64,000 nucleotides of DNA from Acidilobus saccharovorans 345-15 (GCF_000144915.1 NC_014374.1:1-64000); one strand, 5' to 3'. Counted from the first letter of the stretch, positions 50,144-59,899 are shown. Made by a program: numbers and translations. The notes: generated from the letters alone by a model not told the origin.

Positions 50144-50659
50144 TTAGCCCCGCCTTAAGTTGACGTAGGCCTCCAACAGGGCTATGGTCTTGAGGTCCCT
50201 CGCCTGCCCAAGGGCCTCCTCGGGCCTCATGAAGGCGAGGCTTATGACCTCGTCAGGCTCAAGCCTCTGGCCAACCCTTGTCAGGCCCTCAGCTATGTAG
50301 CCGTGCTGCACCTCATCGCTGTAGCCCGGGCTCACGTAGGCCTCGTAAACCTTCGTCAGCCTTGACGCCCTGTAGCCCGTCTCCTCCTCCAGCTCCCTCA
50401 TGGCCGCCTCCTCGGGCGTCTCGCCCCGCTCAACCCTGCCCGCCGGGGCCTCAAGGACCCAGGAGCCAGTGGCGGGCCTCCACTGCCTCTCAAGTATGAC
50501 CCTGCCGTCCTCAAGCACGGGCAGCACGGCCACGGAGAGGCCGAAGGTCACCCTGTCGGCGTCGAACTCCCTGCCGTTGTAGGAGAACCTTACCCTCTCA
50601 AGCCTCACCCTGGCCCCCGAGCAGAGCTCCTCGCTCGAGCTCAGCCTGGGCTCGCTCAC
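50144..50659 (-). CDS. NUDIX hydrolase, ADP-ribose pyrophosphatase type
   Basis: 171 residues. The Nudix box is GRVERGETPEEAAMRELEEETGY, complete with the REXXEE core (RELEEE). The N-terminal strands FDADRVTFGLSVAVLPVLEDGRVILERQWR resemble ADP-ribose pyrophosphatases. It would clear ADP-ribose or related dinucleotides. It overlaps the peptidase gene by 4 bp, so both are translated from one message. Confidence 0.92.
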   Translation of the reverse strand: MSEPRLSSSEELCSGARVRLERVRFSYNGREFDADRVTFGLSVAVLPVLEDGRVILERQWRPATGSWVLEAPAGRVERGETPEEAAMRELEEETGYRASRLTKVYEAYVSPGYSDEVQHGYIAEGLTRVGQRLEPDEVISLAFMRPEEALGQARDLKTIALLEAYVNLRRG

Positions 50660-52605
50660 CTGCCCTCACCCAGGTGGCCCTTCATCCAGTCAAGCATCAG
50701 CTTGAGGTACTCAACCCTTGTCTTGGGCCTGCCGCTCCTGGTCAGGTCGTGGTCCTCGCCGGGGAAGAGGGCCAGCTTAACCTCAACGCCGAGCACCTTG
50801 AGCGCGGTGAAGAGCTGGAGGGCCTGGCTCACGGGGCACCTGTAGTCCTCAAGGGCGTGCATTATGAGCAGCGGCGTTGTAACGGACTCTATGTAGGTCA
50901 TCGGGCTCGCCTTGAGGTACTGCTCGGCCGACTTCCACGGAGGCTGGGCCATCAGCTGGTCCTCGTCGAAGAACCAGCCTATGTCGCTTGTGCCCCAGTC
51001 GCTGTAGAACTCCACGCAGCTCCTCTCAGTCATGGCTGCCCTGAACCTGGAGGTGTGGGTTATAACCCAGTTGGTCATGAACCCCCCGTAGCTCCCGCCG
51101 GCCACGCCCGCCCTGCCGGGGTCGAGCTGCTGGAACTGCCTCGTGGCCTCGTCAGCTATAGTCATGAGGTCCTCGTAGTCGACGGTGCCCCACCTGCCCC
51201 TTATGTCAGCGAAGTCCTCGCTGTAGCCGTCGCTCCCCCTCGGGTTGCCGTAGACCACGGCTATCCCAGCCGAGGCGAGGACGTGGAAGGCCACCATGAA
51301 GCCGTAGCCGTAGCTCGTCTTAGGCCCTCCATGTATGTAGAGCATCCACGGCACCTTCCCCTTGGCGTCCCTGGGCAGCAGCGCCCAGAAGTCAAGCTCC
51401 GTGCCGTCCCTCGCCCTTGCCCTGGCCTTGAAGGCCCTCGGCAGCGAGGCCTGCCTTAGGAAGTCGTCGTTGAAGGACGTGAGCCTCTTGCCCGAGGTCC
51501 CCCTTAGCACGTAGAGCTCCGCGGGCTCGGACTCGTTCATCTGCGTGTAGTAGACCACGTCGGAGGACTGGGCCACGCTGAAGTCGTCGATCACCGCGTC
51601 CTCAGGCCTGAGCACGGGCTCCACCCTGCCGCTGAGTGTCGCCCTGTACAGCCACGCCCTGCCGGCGTCGCTGACGCTGAAGTAGAGCCAGCCGCCCGAG
51701 GCCTGTATTGGCTTAGTGCAGGAGGGCCCCCTGGCCTCGCTGTTGACGCTGTTGAGCAGGTTCCTGTCGAGGCCAAGCTCTACCTTTGTCAACTCCCCGG
51801 TCTTCAAGTTATAGGAGTGAAGCTTGTAGTGGCTCGAGAGCCCCCTCTCGAACCTGTGCATGAGCAGGGCAATGCTGTTGCCGTCCGAGGACCAGGCCAG
51901 GCCAGCTATCGAGACCTTGGAGAGCAGCTGCACGTCCTCGCCAGTCTCAACGTTAATGAGCCTCAGCTCGTCGTACTGGGCGTGCACCTCCTCGAGCTGC
52001 TTAACGTACGCTATGCTCCTGCCGTCCGGGGACCAGGCGAAGTCGCTCACGTCAAGCGCGTGGGAGGTCAGCCTCCTGGGCTCCCCTCCGTTGGCGCTGA
52101 CCAGGTAGATGTTCCTGGGCCTGTCAAATATGTAGCCCTCCCCGTTGAAGAAGGGCGGGAGCCTCTCTATCACCAGGGCCTCCCTCTTGGAGTAGTCCTT
52201 CCACTCGCCCTGCCCAAGCGGCCTCCTGGCCAGGAACGCTATTGAGCTCCCCGCAGGGGACCACGATATTGCTGAGGCCCCGAAGCTCCAGGTGAAGAGG
52301 GGCACGGGCTCGTAGCCGGGCCTCATTAACATGACGGAGGTCTGGGCCGGCTGCCCCTCCTGCCTCACTGTCCTGATGAAGGCTATCGTCTGACCGTCCG
52401 GGGACCATGCGGGGCAGGAGTCCCCAGGGCCTGAGGTCACGGGGTAGTAGGACCTGCCGTCGTAGAGCCATATGGAGCTGTCGTACCTGTTCTGCTGAAG
52501 GTCAGGCCTTGAGACCACGAACAGGGCCCTGGAGCCGTCGGGCGAGGCCGCCGGGCTTGAGACTAAGGTGAGCTTGGAGAGGTCCTCAGGCGACATGCCT
52601 GACAA
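50656..52605 (-). CDS. S9-family acylaminoacyl peptidase
   Basis: 649 residues. The N-terminal beta-propeller shows repeated WSPDG blades (PAWSPDGQTIAFIR, FAWSPDGRSIAYVK, LAWSSDGNSIALL). The C-terminal alpha/beta hydrolase has the nucleophile in GGSYGG, the aspartate in ALEDYRCP and the histidine in GEDHDLTRSG. Such enzymes remove N-acyl or short peptides in the cytoplasm; there is no signal peptide. Upstream there is the M1 peptidase gene in the same direction, 55 bp away. Confidence 0.94.
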   Translation of the reverse strand: MSGMSPEDLSKLTLVSSPAASPDGSRALFVVSRPDLQQNRYDSSIWLYDGRSYYPVTSGPGDSCPAWSPDGQTIAFIRTVRQEGQPAQTSVMLMRPGYEPVPLFTWSFGASAISWSPAGSSIAFLARRPLGQGEWKDYSKREALVIERLPPFFNGEGYIFDRPRNIYLVSANGGEPRRLTSHALDVSDFAWSPDGRSIAYVKQLEEVHAQYDELRLINVETGEDVQLLSKVSIAGLAWSSDGNSIALLMHRFERGLSSHYKLHSYNLKTGELTKVELGLDRNLLNSVNSEARGPSCTKPIQASGGWLYFSVSDAGRAWLYRATLSGRVEPVLRPEDAVIDDFSVAQSSDVVYYTQMNESEPAELYVLRGTSGKRLTSFNDDFLRQASLPRAFKARARARDGTELDFWALLPRDAKGKVPWMLYIHGGPKTSYGYGFMVAFHVLASAGIAVVYGNPRGSDGYSEDFADIRGRWGTVDYEDLMTIADEATRQFQQLDPGRAGVAGGSYGGFMTNWVITHTSRFRAAMTERSCVEFYSDWGTSDIGWFFDEDQLMAQPPWKSAEQYLKASPMTYIESVTTPLLIMHALEDYRCPVSQALQLFTALKVLGVEVKLALFPGEDHDLTRSGRPKTRVEYLKLMLDWMKGHLGEGR

Positions 52606-52660
52606 GTTGAACCCCAGGTATCGCTGCGGTGGGAAAAATAAAAGCTAGGGCCTGAAGGCC

Positions 52661-55012
52661 TCACTGCCTCAGCCTTGAGTAGGCCTCCAGGATCTCCAGG
52701 CCTCCCCTTACCTCCGCGCTCCTGCCGTCCGGCCTTGAGGCGAAGAAGTCGCTGACCTCCTTCTCCCTCCCGAGCCCTATGAACGGCAGGTAGCCCAGGA
52801 GCCACCTCTGCACTATCGCCGTCCCCTCGAAGGCCTTCTCCAGCCTGTCGAGGCCCCCGTCCCTGAGCCAGCCCCAGACCAGGTCCCTGCCATCGGGGTT
52901 GAGCCCAACCGTGAGCACGTAGAGCATGTCCTGCCTCTTCCCTGAGGCTATCCACTCTATGGCCTGCTGCAGGGCCGACCTGTCCCTTATCTGGGCCGCG
53001 GCCACGAGGACCTTTATCCTCTCAGAGTCCAGCTGCTGCCTCTCGTGCTCCCTCCTCAGGCCCTCAAGGTCGCCTGCGGCCACCGCGTAAGCCGTGTATA
53101 CCGCCTGCCTCATGTTTGGGTCGACTTCCTTGCCGAACTGGGACGCGAGCTCGTTGGCGAAGGAGCGGTCCATTATGGCCAGCCTGTTCGCCACCCTCCC
53201 CGCCAGCTCCCTGTGCTGCTCCTCGGGCCTCCTGGACTGGAGGGCGAACTGCGACCTGTGGTAGTCTATGGCCCTCTGGGCGAACACGGCCGGGTTTACA
53301 AGGAACAGGTTGAAGAGCTCGCTGCTCAGCTCGAGGGCGGGCAGGTAGTCGGGGACGCTGAAGTTCATGTCAACTACCCTGAGGTAGTCGTCCCTGCTGA
53401 CCAGGCCGGCGAGCATGAAGTAGTAGTAGTCGTTGAGGAGCCCGTAGGTTTCAAACTGGTTCAGCCTGGCGAGCCTCGAGAGGTCCGGGTAGAGGACCCT
53501 GTAGAAGCCAGCCCTGTCGAGGTTCACCTTGAGCTGCCTCACCTCCTCGCCCACGTCGACCTCGTGGACCCTGGAGCTGAATATGGCGTCTACCCTCCTG
53601 CCGTTGACCTCGATGGTGGCCGGCACCATGTACGTCAGGTCCTCCAGCTTTCCTGAGAGCGAGAACCTGTGCTGCTCGAGCCTCACCCTGCTGCCCTCCA
53701 CCGTGACCCTGAGGTACGGGTAGCCGGGCTTCGTGATCCAGTCGTTCATGAGGTCCGCCACCGGCACCGACGTGAACGGCTGTATGGCGGTCCAGAGGTC
53801 CTGGGCCACGGCGTTTGAGTAGGCGTGGTGCTCCAGGTACGACGACAGCCCTTTCCTGAACGACTCGCCCAGGAAGTACTCGACCATCCTGAGTATGCTT
53901 GCTCCCTTGCCGTAGCTTATGTCATCAAATATCTCCTCTATCTCATCAGGTGACGAGACCTCCACGTGTATTGGGTGGGTCGTGCTCAGGGAGTCCCTCA
54001 CCATGGCGCCGTCGGTCTCGCCGAGCAGGAAGTTCTCCCACATGAGGAGCTCCGGGGCGAAGGAGCTGACCGCCTTGTAGCTCATGAATGTCGCGAAGCT
54101 CTCGTTCAGCCAGAGGTCGTCCCACCACTTCATGGTCACAAGGTCGCCGAACCACTGGTGGGCTATCTCATGGGCCACCACCTCGGCGACCCTCCTGCGC
54201 TGGGCCATGTCGGCGTCCTCAGGCGCGAGGAGGGCGCTCTCCCTGAAGGTTATGGCGCCCCAGTTCTCCATGGCGCCGAAGGCGAACTCCGGGACGGCTA
54301 TCAGGTGCATCTTGGGCAGCGGGTATGGTATGCCGAAGTACCTCTCGTAGAAGTCCACGCTGTTCCTGGCGGCCCACAGGGCCAGGGAGCCGTACTTTGT
54401 CTTGCCCGGGACGGCGGCGAGCACGTAGCGGCCGCCGCTGTCGACTACCTCCTCCCACTTGCCTATGCCTACGTATAGCAGGTAGGTCGACATGGGCGGG
54501 GTCTCCATGAACTCAACTACCTTCTTGTCGCCATCAAGCGTCACCCTCTCTATGGGCATGTTTGATATGGCGTGGAGGTCCCTGGGCACCCTCACCGAGA
54601 GCTTGAACCTGGCCTTGTAGGCCGGGTTGTCGACGCACGGGAACATCTCCCTGGCGTGGACGGACTCGAACTGCGTCGATATGACGTAGCCGCCCTCGTA
54701 GGGGGCCCTGTATATGCCCACAAGCTTCTCAGCCGCCTCGCCCTCAAAGTCCACCTCGAGGGTGCCCGAGAACCTGCCGGTCCTTACCGTGACCCCCTCG
54801 TCGTCCTGCGCGAACTGGACCGGGGACCCGTTGGCCTTGACCGAGGTCACCTTCACGCCCTTTGCGTCAAGCCTCAGGTCCTCCTGCGTCTCAAGCTCTA
54901 TGGACTCGTGGCCCCTGTACCTGAAGCCATCAAAGTCCATGAATATTACATACCTCTTTATCGTGGCCTTGGGACCGAACGCCAAGCTTAGTCCCAGAGG
55001 CCTGTTATACAA
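52661..55012 (-). CDS. M1-family zinc aminopeptidase (tricorn-factor type)
   Basis: 783 residues, the length of tricorn interacting factors F2/F3. The exopeptidase motif is GAMENWGAITFRE; the zinc site is HEIAHQWFGDLVTMKWWDDLWLNE (about residue 279). The C-terminal 300 residues form the helical superhelix of the family. It removes single residues from peptides made by the proteasome or tricorn. The start is preceded by a run with TATA-like AACTACATAAAAAG (about 55010-55023). Together with the S9 peptidase it forms a peptide-degradation pair. Confidence 0.94.
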   Translation of the reverse strand: MYNRPLGLSLAFGPKATIKRYVIFMDFDGFRYRGHESIELETQEDLRLDAKGVKVTSVKANGSPVQFAQDDEGVTVRTGRFSGTLEVDFEGEAAEKLVGIYRAPYEGGYVISTQFESVHAREMFPCVDNPAYKARFKLSVRVPRDLHAISNMPIERVTLDGDKKVVEFMETPPMSTYLLYVGIGKWEEVVDSGGRYVLAAVPGKTKYGSLALWAARNSVDFYERYFGIPYPLPKMHLIAVPEFAFGAMENWGAITFRESALLAPEDADMAQRRRVAEVVAHEIAHQWFGDLVTMKWWDDLWLNESFATFMSYKAVSSFAPELLMWENFLLGETDGAMVRDSLSTTHPIHVEVSSPDEIEEIFDDISYGKGASILRMVEYFLGESFRKGLSSYLEHHAYSNAVAQDLWTAIQPFTSVPVADLMNDWITKPGYPYLRVTVEGSRVRLEQHRFSLSGKLEDLTYMVPATIEVNGRRVDAIFSSRVHEVDVGEEVRQLKVNLDRAGFYRVLYPDLSRLARLNQFETYGLLNDYYYFMLAGLVSRDDYLRVVDMNFSVPDYLPALELSSELFNLFLVNPAVFAQRAIDYHRSQFALQSRRPEEQHRELAGRVANRLAIMDRSFANELASQFGKEVDPNMRQAVYTAYAVAAGDLEGLRREHERQQLDSERIKVLVAAAQIRDRSALQQAIEWIASGKRQDMLYVLTVGLNPDGRDLVWGWLRDGGLDRLEKAFEGTAIVQRWLLGYLPFIGLGREKEVSDFFASRPDGRSAEVRGGLEILEAYSRLRQ

Positions 55013-55070
55013 CTACATAAAAAGTGTTAGCACTTGTGAAGGAACAAATGAAGGGGCTAAACGACGGGCC

Positions 55071-56462
55071 TCAGTGCCTCCTGAGCAGGAAGAAGGCCAC
55101 GAGAAGGAGTCCGACTACCACTGCAGAGCCTCCTATGACCTCCTTGGCTGGCGCGCTGCCGCTCGGCACAGTTACCACCACGGAGCTCAGGTTGCCTATC
55201 GTGGTCTGCGACGGCTTCACAGCGACGCCGTCGACGCCAACAAGGGTGACCTCCTCCCCCTCGACGGAGGCGAAGGCCTTAGCTATGTGGTCAAGCCCGT
55301 TCTGCTCGTAGAACTGCGACGCGTTGCTGAAGAGGTACTGTATGGCGACCAGCGTGTCCTTGGGGCTCTTGGCGTTGGCCTTTATTATCATGGGGCTCCT
55401 GAAGCTGAAAGTCACGCTGTGGCCGTAGCCCGTTACGTTTATCTCCTCCGTCGAGGGCACCACTACCCTGAAGTTCTGCTGTATGTAACTTATGAGCTCT
55501 GACGTGGCGTTGATGAATGGCTCGGCGTTGTCAGCCAGCTCGCCCAGGAGGCCACCGTAGTCACCCAGGTCCGCGCCTCCCTGGAGGTCGCCCTGCTTGG
55601 CTAGGGCCTGCGCGCCCCCAGTTAAGGCCTTCCCCAGAAGCCCTATCAGGTCGTTGGAGGCGTTTACGCTGACCTCCCCTGAGGCCACCCTGGCCTGGTA
55701 GTTAACGTAATAGTGGTAGCTGCCGTTTATGAAGCCGGGCGTCAGGGCCGCCCCTATGAGGGCCTGCACCAGGCCCAGGGTGGTGTTGGGCGGCGCTGGC
55801 GTGGCGTTAACTACAGCCTTGAGCAGCACCTCTGTGAACGTCGAGTTCTCGTAGACCTTGAGCTCAGTTATGTTTATGCCCGTAGTGTTCAGGCTCTCGT
55901 ACTTGGCCAGCTGTATGGGCGCAAGGTACGGGGTGTGGGACACGTTCACATTTAACGTTATAACGTACTCGGGCGAGGGCGACGTAACCGCCTCTATGAG
56001 CCTGTAGAGGCTCACGTTGGCCTCAAACTGGCCCTCGCTGCCCACCACGGCCACAGTGCCGTTGAACCTGAGCTCCGACGCCCTCCCGTTGGAGGTCCTG
56101 TTGATGAAGCCTGAGGCGTTAAGCGACTGCAGGCCCAGCCCGCTGCCCTCGAACTTGCCCATCCCGCTGAACTTGAAGTGCGCGTGCCTGGGCAGCTGGC
56201 CGCTGTATGTGAGCCTCAGGTAGGTCGATGCGCTGTAGTACGTGACCTCAAGGCTCAGGTTCTCCCTGGGGACCTCGTGCTCAAGCGACGCCGTCCCGTT
56301 AACCAACACGACTACCGCGCTGTTGGGGTAGACGTAGATGTAGTTGCTCTTGTTGACGTGAACGCCCTCAGCAAGCGAGGTCGCGGGGTAGAGGACTATG
56401 GCCGCTATTAACAGCATTGACGCGGCCGCGGCGAGGGCCCTCCTGATGTCCAATAACTTCAC
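55071..56462 (-). CDS. Secreted surface protein with C-terminal membrane anchor
   Basis: 463 residues. A signal peptide (RRALAAAASMLLIAAIVLYPATSLAEG) and a C-terminal helix ending in positive charge (VIGGSAVVVGLLLVAFFLLRRH) frame an extracellular part with about 20 NxS/T sites, as in glycosylated crenarchaeal S-layer-associated proteins. I do not recognise a domain. The gene is divergent from the next surface protein at 56589 and may belong to the same set. Confidence 0.75.
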   Translation of the reverse strand: MKLLDIRRALAAAASMLLIAAIVLYPATSLAEGVHVNKSNYIYVYPNSAVVVLVNGTASLEHEVPRENLSLEVTYYSASTYLRLTYSGQLPRHAHFKFSGMGKFEGSGLGLQSLNASGFINRTSNGRASELRFNGTVAVVGSEGQFEANVSLYRLIEAVTSPSPEYVITLNVNVSHTPYLAPIQLAKYESLNTTGINITELKVYENSTFTEVLLKAVVNATPAPPNTTLGLVQALIGAALTPGFINGSYHYYVNYQARVASGEVSVNASNDLIGLLGKALTGGAQALAKQGDLQGGADLGDYGGLLGELADNAEPFINATSELISYIQQNFRVVVPSTEEINVTGYGHSVTFSFRSPMIIKANAKSPKDTLVAIQYLFSNASQFYEQNGLDHIAKAFASVEGEEVTLVGVDGVAVKPSQTTIGNLSSVVVTVPSGSAPAKEVIGGSAVVVGLLLVAFFLLRRH

Positions 56463-56588
56463 CTCAAGGAACTTAAAGTGTCGGGAAGAGTTATATGCAT
56501 ATCTGCATAATGCAACGCTGGGCTTCCATTCCCTCGCGCACTGCTCACCGCTTTTAACTTCACAGGCGACCGAGCACGGGGCTCAAGC

Positions 56589-57854
56589 TTGATACCTAGG
56601 TGGGCTGTGGCGGTCCTAGTTTACTCAATACTGATAGCCGGGGCCATCTTCGCTGCCGCCTACCCCTACGTGAGCGCCTCCACCGACTGGGGGGTGCTCC
56701 TGGAGGGCCGCAGGCTCATCTACTTCAGCCCAAGCAGCGGGTGGGTGGTCGCCGATGGGAACGGCACGGCTGTGGCCTACTTCAACGGCAGGTGGCTCTC
56801 GCTTAACGTCACCGCGACGGCCGCGTGCCAGCTGGGGGACCAGCTCATAGTGGTCGGCTCATCCCACGACAGGCCCTCGCTGGTGGACCTCAGCGGCTCC
56901 GAGGCCACGTACTACAGCGTTGATGATTACGGCTACCTCACTGCCGTCTCCTGTCAAAACGGCGTCGTTGCCGCGGCCGGCGTGCTCAACACGACCCCGT
57001 TCCCGCCCTACAGGCTCCTGGCGGTCTCGCTGAGGAACGGCTCGCTGAGGGCGTACGCGACTAACTTCACCACCCTGGTGCCCCCTTACAGCGCGGCCCC
57101 GCTCAGTGGCGGGGTTGCCGTAGCTTTCAGCGACAGCTACCTAGTCTACGTGAACCCCTCGGGGGCCCAGGCGTACTACTACGGCAGCAACGTCACCATA
57201 GACTACGTTGGCAGCTACGACGGGGCGCCGCTCCTGGCGGGCTCGGAGATGGTCAACGACCTGCAGGAGGCCATGATATCCCTTAACGGGACGGCATATG
57301 TCTACAGCGATGAGGCCTACGTCTTCGCTGCTGCTAGGACTCTGAACGGCCTCGCCCTTTACCTTAGGCCGCCGTCCGGGTGGGCCTCAGTGCTATACAC
57401 CTACGGCGGACTTCCAGAGGCCGAGACCACGGCGGCGCTCGACTACCCGTTCTCCCTGACCGCCGCCTACCCGTTCCTCCACGGCATCGTGTACCTCGGC
57501 CAGCTGTTCGTGGGCTCAGGGAGCGACTACATAGCTCTCTACATCAATGGGACCGTGCAGGGCTACCTTGAGGCCAACGGCTCCGTCATAGGGTGGGCCA
57601 CGTCCTCAAGGCCCGCGGTGGTCACCCCCTCCCTCCTGGAGAGGTCCCACCTGAGCCCCCTGGGATCCTACAGGCTGTCCCTGCAGGGGCTTAACGTCAG
57701 CGCCTCGCGCGGGGAGCCCGCGCCGACGGGCCCGCTGAGGCTGGAGCCCATTAGGCTGGAGCACGGCTTCTATAACAACGCCGTGGGCTACTCTGTTGAC
57801 GCAATAATAGTCGGCACCATAATACTTGCGTTCACTGAGAGGAGGAGCTTATGA
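56589..57854 (+). CDS. Membrane-anchored extracellular protein
   Basis: 421 residues from a TTG start. N-terminal signal anchor AVLVYSILIAGAIFAAAYPYVSA; C-terminal helix VDAIIVGTIILAF followed by TERRS. The middle shows repeated short strands with glycine and aspartate turns (GRRLIYFSPSSGWVVADGNG, FVGSGSDYIALYINGT), which would suit a beta-propeller. Function unknown. A shared control region of 126 bp separates it from the divergent surface protein; TTATATGCATATC at about 56490-56502 holds TATA-like sequence. It runs 23 bp into the convergent sat gene. Confidence 0.72.
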   Translation: MIPRWAVAVLVYSILIAGAIFAAAYPYVSASTDWGVLLEGRRLIYFSPSSGWVVADGNGTAVAYFNGRWLSLNVTATAACQLGDQLIVVGSSHDRPSLVDLSGSEATYYSVDDYGYLTAVSCQNGVVAAAGVLNTTPFPPYRLLAVSLRNGSLRAYATNFTTLVPPYSAAPLSGGVAVAFSDSYLVYVNPSGAQAYYYGSNVTIDYVGSYDGAPLLAGSEMVNDLQEAMISLNGTAYVYSDEAYVFAAARTLNGLALYLRPPSGWASVLYTYGGLPEAETTAALDYPFSLTAAYPFLHGIVYLGQLFVGSGSDYIALYINGTVQGYLEANGSVIGWATSSRPAVVTPSLLERSHLSPLGSYRLSLQGLNVSASRGEPAPTGPLRLEPIRLEHGFYNNAVGYSVDAIIVGTIILAFTERRSL

Positions 57855-59004
57855 AGAGCCTGTCCCTGAGCTTTATCAGGGCGTCGGCCACCTCTGGCCT
57901 CATCATGTAGTCCGGCGGCCTCTGGCCCTCCGAGAGGAGCTTCCTTATCTCGGTCCCGCTTATCCTCCTCCTGTACTCGTCGCCGTGAGGGCATATCTTG
58001 TCATTAACTATGCCGCCGCACTTCACGCAGTAGAACGCCTCCCTGAGGAACAGCGGGGTTATCCCAAGGTCTGGGAACTCCTTGAATATGTTCCACGCGT
58101 CGTAGGGGCCGTAGAAGGAGCCGACGCCAGCGTGGTCCCTGCCAACTATTATGTGGGTTGCCCCGAAGTTCTTCCTTATTATGGCGTGGTGTATGGCCTC
58201 CTTGGGGCCTGCGTAGACCATCTTCATCCTGAGCACGCTGAAGACGTAGCTCGACCTGGGGAAGTAGTCCCTCAGCAGGACCTCATAGGCAGCAACTATG
58301 GCGTCGTCCGTGAAGTCGCCTGGCTTCTTCCAGCCGACGAGGGGGTTCACGAAGAGGCCGTCGACGAAGCTCAGGGCCGCCTTCATGACGTACTCGTGCC
58401 CCATGTGAGGGGCGTTCCTTGTCTGAAACGCCGCTACGCTCCTCCAGCCCAGCTGGTCGAAGAGCACCCTGGTCTCCTTGGGCCACAGCCTGTACTTCTC
58501 GAACGGCTCGGGCAGCTCAGCGAACTGCTCAACCTTGCCTCCTATGAGGGCCTGCCCCTCCCTCCTGTAGAGGAGGGCCACGCCCGGGTGGGCCTGGTCG
58601 GTGGTGCCGAAGACTCTCTCGGCGAAGGCCTTCCTGTCCCACTGGTAGGCGTCCTCAACGCTCATTATGGCGAACCTGACGCCCTTGTAGGACAGCGCTA
58701 TCTCCGAGCCGAGGACCTCCTTGGCCAGCCTGGGCTCCACGTCAAGCACTATGGGTATGGTCCACGGGAGGTCGTTCGTGAGCCTCGAGTTCCTCAGCAC
58801 GCTCTCGTACTCGTCCTCTGTCATAAAGCCCTCGAGGGGGCTGTAGACTCCGTGCGTTATGTTGGCCACGTCATACGCTAACGCCCCGGAGAGCTCAACG
58901 GCCGGAAGCTCAGCGGCCTCGCAGGAGAGCTTCTCCGCCCTGGGCCCCCTGGCCACCCTGTCAATAAGCCTTCCTCCGTGGGGCTGGGATGCCATCCTGG
59001 ACAC
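57832..59004 (-). CDS. sat: ATP sulfurylase (sulfate adenylyltransferase)
   Basis: 390 residues. The nucleotide-binding motifs are FQTRNAPHMGHE and GRDHAGVGSFY; the zinc site is CVKCGGIVNDKICPHG, as in archaeal and thermophilic Sat proteins. It joins ATP and sulfate to APS. Together with the APS kinase at 59357 it would make PAPS, or, in reverse, gain ATP from APS in sulfur metabolism. The RHH gene lies just 1 bp upstream and is co-transcribed. Confidence 0.95.
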   Translation of the reverse strand: MSRMASQPHGGRLIDRVARGPRAEKLSCEAAELPAVELSGALAYDVANITHGVYSPLEGFMTEDEYESVLRNSRLTNDLPWTIPIVLDVEPRLAKEVLGSEIALSYKGVRFAIMSVEDAYQWDRKAFAERVFGTTDQAHPGVALLYRREGQALIGGKVEQFAELPEPFEKYRLWPKETRVLFDQLGWRSVAAFQTRNAPHMGHEYVMKAALSFVDGLFVNPLVGWKKPGDFTDDAIVAAYEVLLRDYFPRSSYVFSVLRMKMVYAGPKEAIHHAIIRKNFGATHIIVGRDHAGVGSFYGPYDAWNIFKEFPDLGITPLFLREAFYCVKCGGIVNDKICPHGDEYRRRISGTEIRKLLSEGQRPPDYMMRPEVADALIKLRDRLFISSSSQ

Positions 59005-59005
59005 C

Positions 59006-59254
59006 TCACAGGTAGCCCAGGCTCTTGAGCTTCCTCAGTATCTCCTCCTTCTCCTCCTCGCTCACGGCGCTCTGCACCTTCTCCCTCTCCATGTCGCTCA
59101 CCACCTCCCTGAGGACGTACGTGACGAACTGGGAGACGCTGTTGAAGCCGGTGCCTGCTATGAGGCTCTTTATCCTGTCGTAGAGCGGGGTCGGTATTGA
59201 GACTGTCGTGTACCTCCCCCTCTCGCCCTCAGGCCTCCTGGCCATTGGCTTCAC
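59006..59254 (-). CDS. Ribbon-helix-helix regulator of the sulfate genes
   Basis: 82 residues from a GTG start. RGRYTTVSIPTPLYDRIKSLIAGTGFNSVSQFVTYVLREVV is a CopG/RHH fold, with TTVSIP as the DNA-contacting strand. The tail (VSEEEKEEILRKLKSLGYL) resembles that of the RHH protein at 59877-60092 (KEDEEAVKDRLRRLGYL), so they are paralogues. It sits first in an operon with sat, and perfect palindromes lie right before its start, so self-control is likely. Confidence 0.85.
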   Translation of the reverse strand: MKPMARRPEGERGRYTTVSIPTPLYDRIKSLIAGTGFNSVSQFVTYVLREVVSDMEREKVQSAVSEEEKEEILRKLKSLGYL

Positions 59255-59258
59255 CGCC

Positions 59259-59306
59259 TAATTAAATTTAATTAGGGATATTTAAGCTTAATTAAGCTTA
59301 ATTAAA
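59259..59306. promoter_or_regulatory. Two perfect AT palindromes between the RHH and APS kinase genes
   Basis: A 16-bp palindrome (TAATTAAA and its mirror, 59259-59274) and a 20-bp palindrome (TTAAGCTTAA and its mirror, 59282-59301) lie in an otherwise GC-rich region, 5 bp from the RHH start and 50 bp before the APS kinase start. They are good binding sites for an RHH dimer pair. TATA for the APS kinase: GCTTTAAAGCC at about 59313-59323. Confidence 0.65.
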
Positions 59307-59356
59307 GCCCACGCTTTAAAGCCCCTTAGGACGCGTCGGCTCGGCGGTGTTGGGGC

Positions 59357-59899
59357 TTGAGGGGGCTAGTTGCCTGGCTGACAGGCCTGCCGGGAAGCGG
59401 CAAGACCACGATAGCAAACGCCGCGGCCGAGAGGCTCAGGGCCATGGGCTACAGGGTCGAGGTGCTTGACGGCGACTGGTTCAGGTCCCACATAGACCCC
59501 GAGGCGGGCTACACAAAGGAGGAGAGGGTGAGGCACCTGGTCAGGGCCTCGTGGGTGGCCAGGCTCCTGGCAAGGAACGGGGTAATAGTGATATGCAGCT
59601 TCGTCTCCCCCTACAGGGACGCCAGGGAGGAGGTCAGGAAGATAATATCCGAGGAGGCGGACTTCCTCGAGGTCTACGTCAAGTGCCCGCTGGAGGAGTG
59701 CATAAGGAGGGACCCCAAGGGCCTCTACAGGAAGGCCCTAGCAGGTGAGATCAGGCACTTCACGGGGATCTCGGACCCCTACGAGGAGCCGCTGAGCCCC
59801 GACCTGGTGCTTGACACTGTAAACAACAGCGTTGAGGAGAACGCCGAGAAGCTGGTTAACCTCATAACCTCAAGGCTCAGAGGTAGCCGAGCCTCCTGA
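59357..59899 (+). CDS. cysC: APS kinase (adenylylsulfate kinase)
   Basis: 180 residues from a TTG start. P-loop GLPGSGKTT (residues 10-18); substrate part VLDGDWFRSHIDPEAGYTKEERVRHL; SFVSPYRDAREEVR and EVYVKCPLEECIRRDPKGLYRKA are typical of the family. It phosphorylates APS to PAPS. It is divergent from the RHH-sat operon and runs 23 bp into a second RHH gene on the other strand. Confidence 0.95.
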   Translation: MRGLVAWLTGLPGSGKTTIANAAAERLRAMGYRVEVLDGDWFRSHIDPEAGYTKEERVRHLVRASWVARLLARNGVIVICSFVSPYRDAREEVRKIISEEADFLEVYVKCPLEECIRRDPKGLYRKALAGEIRHFTGISDPYEEPLSPDLVLDTVNNSVEENAEKLVNLITSRLRGSRAS

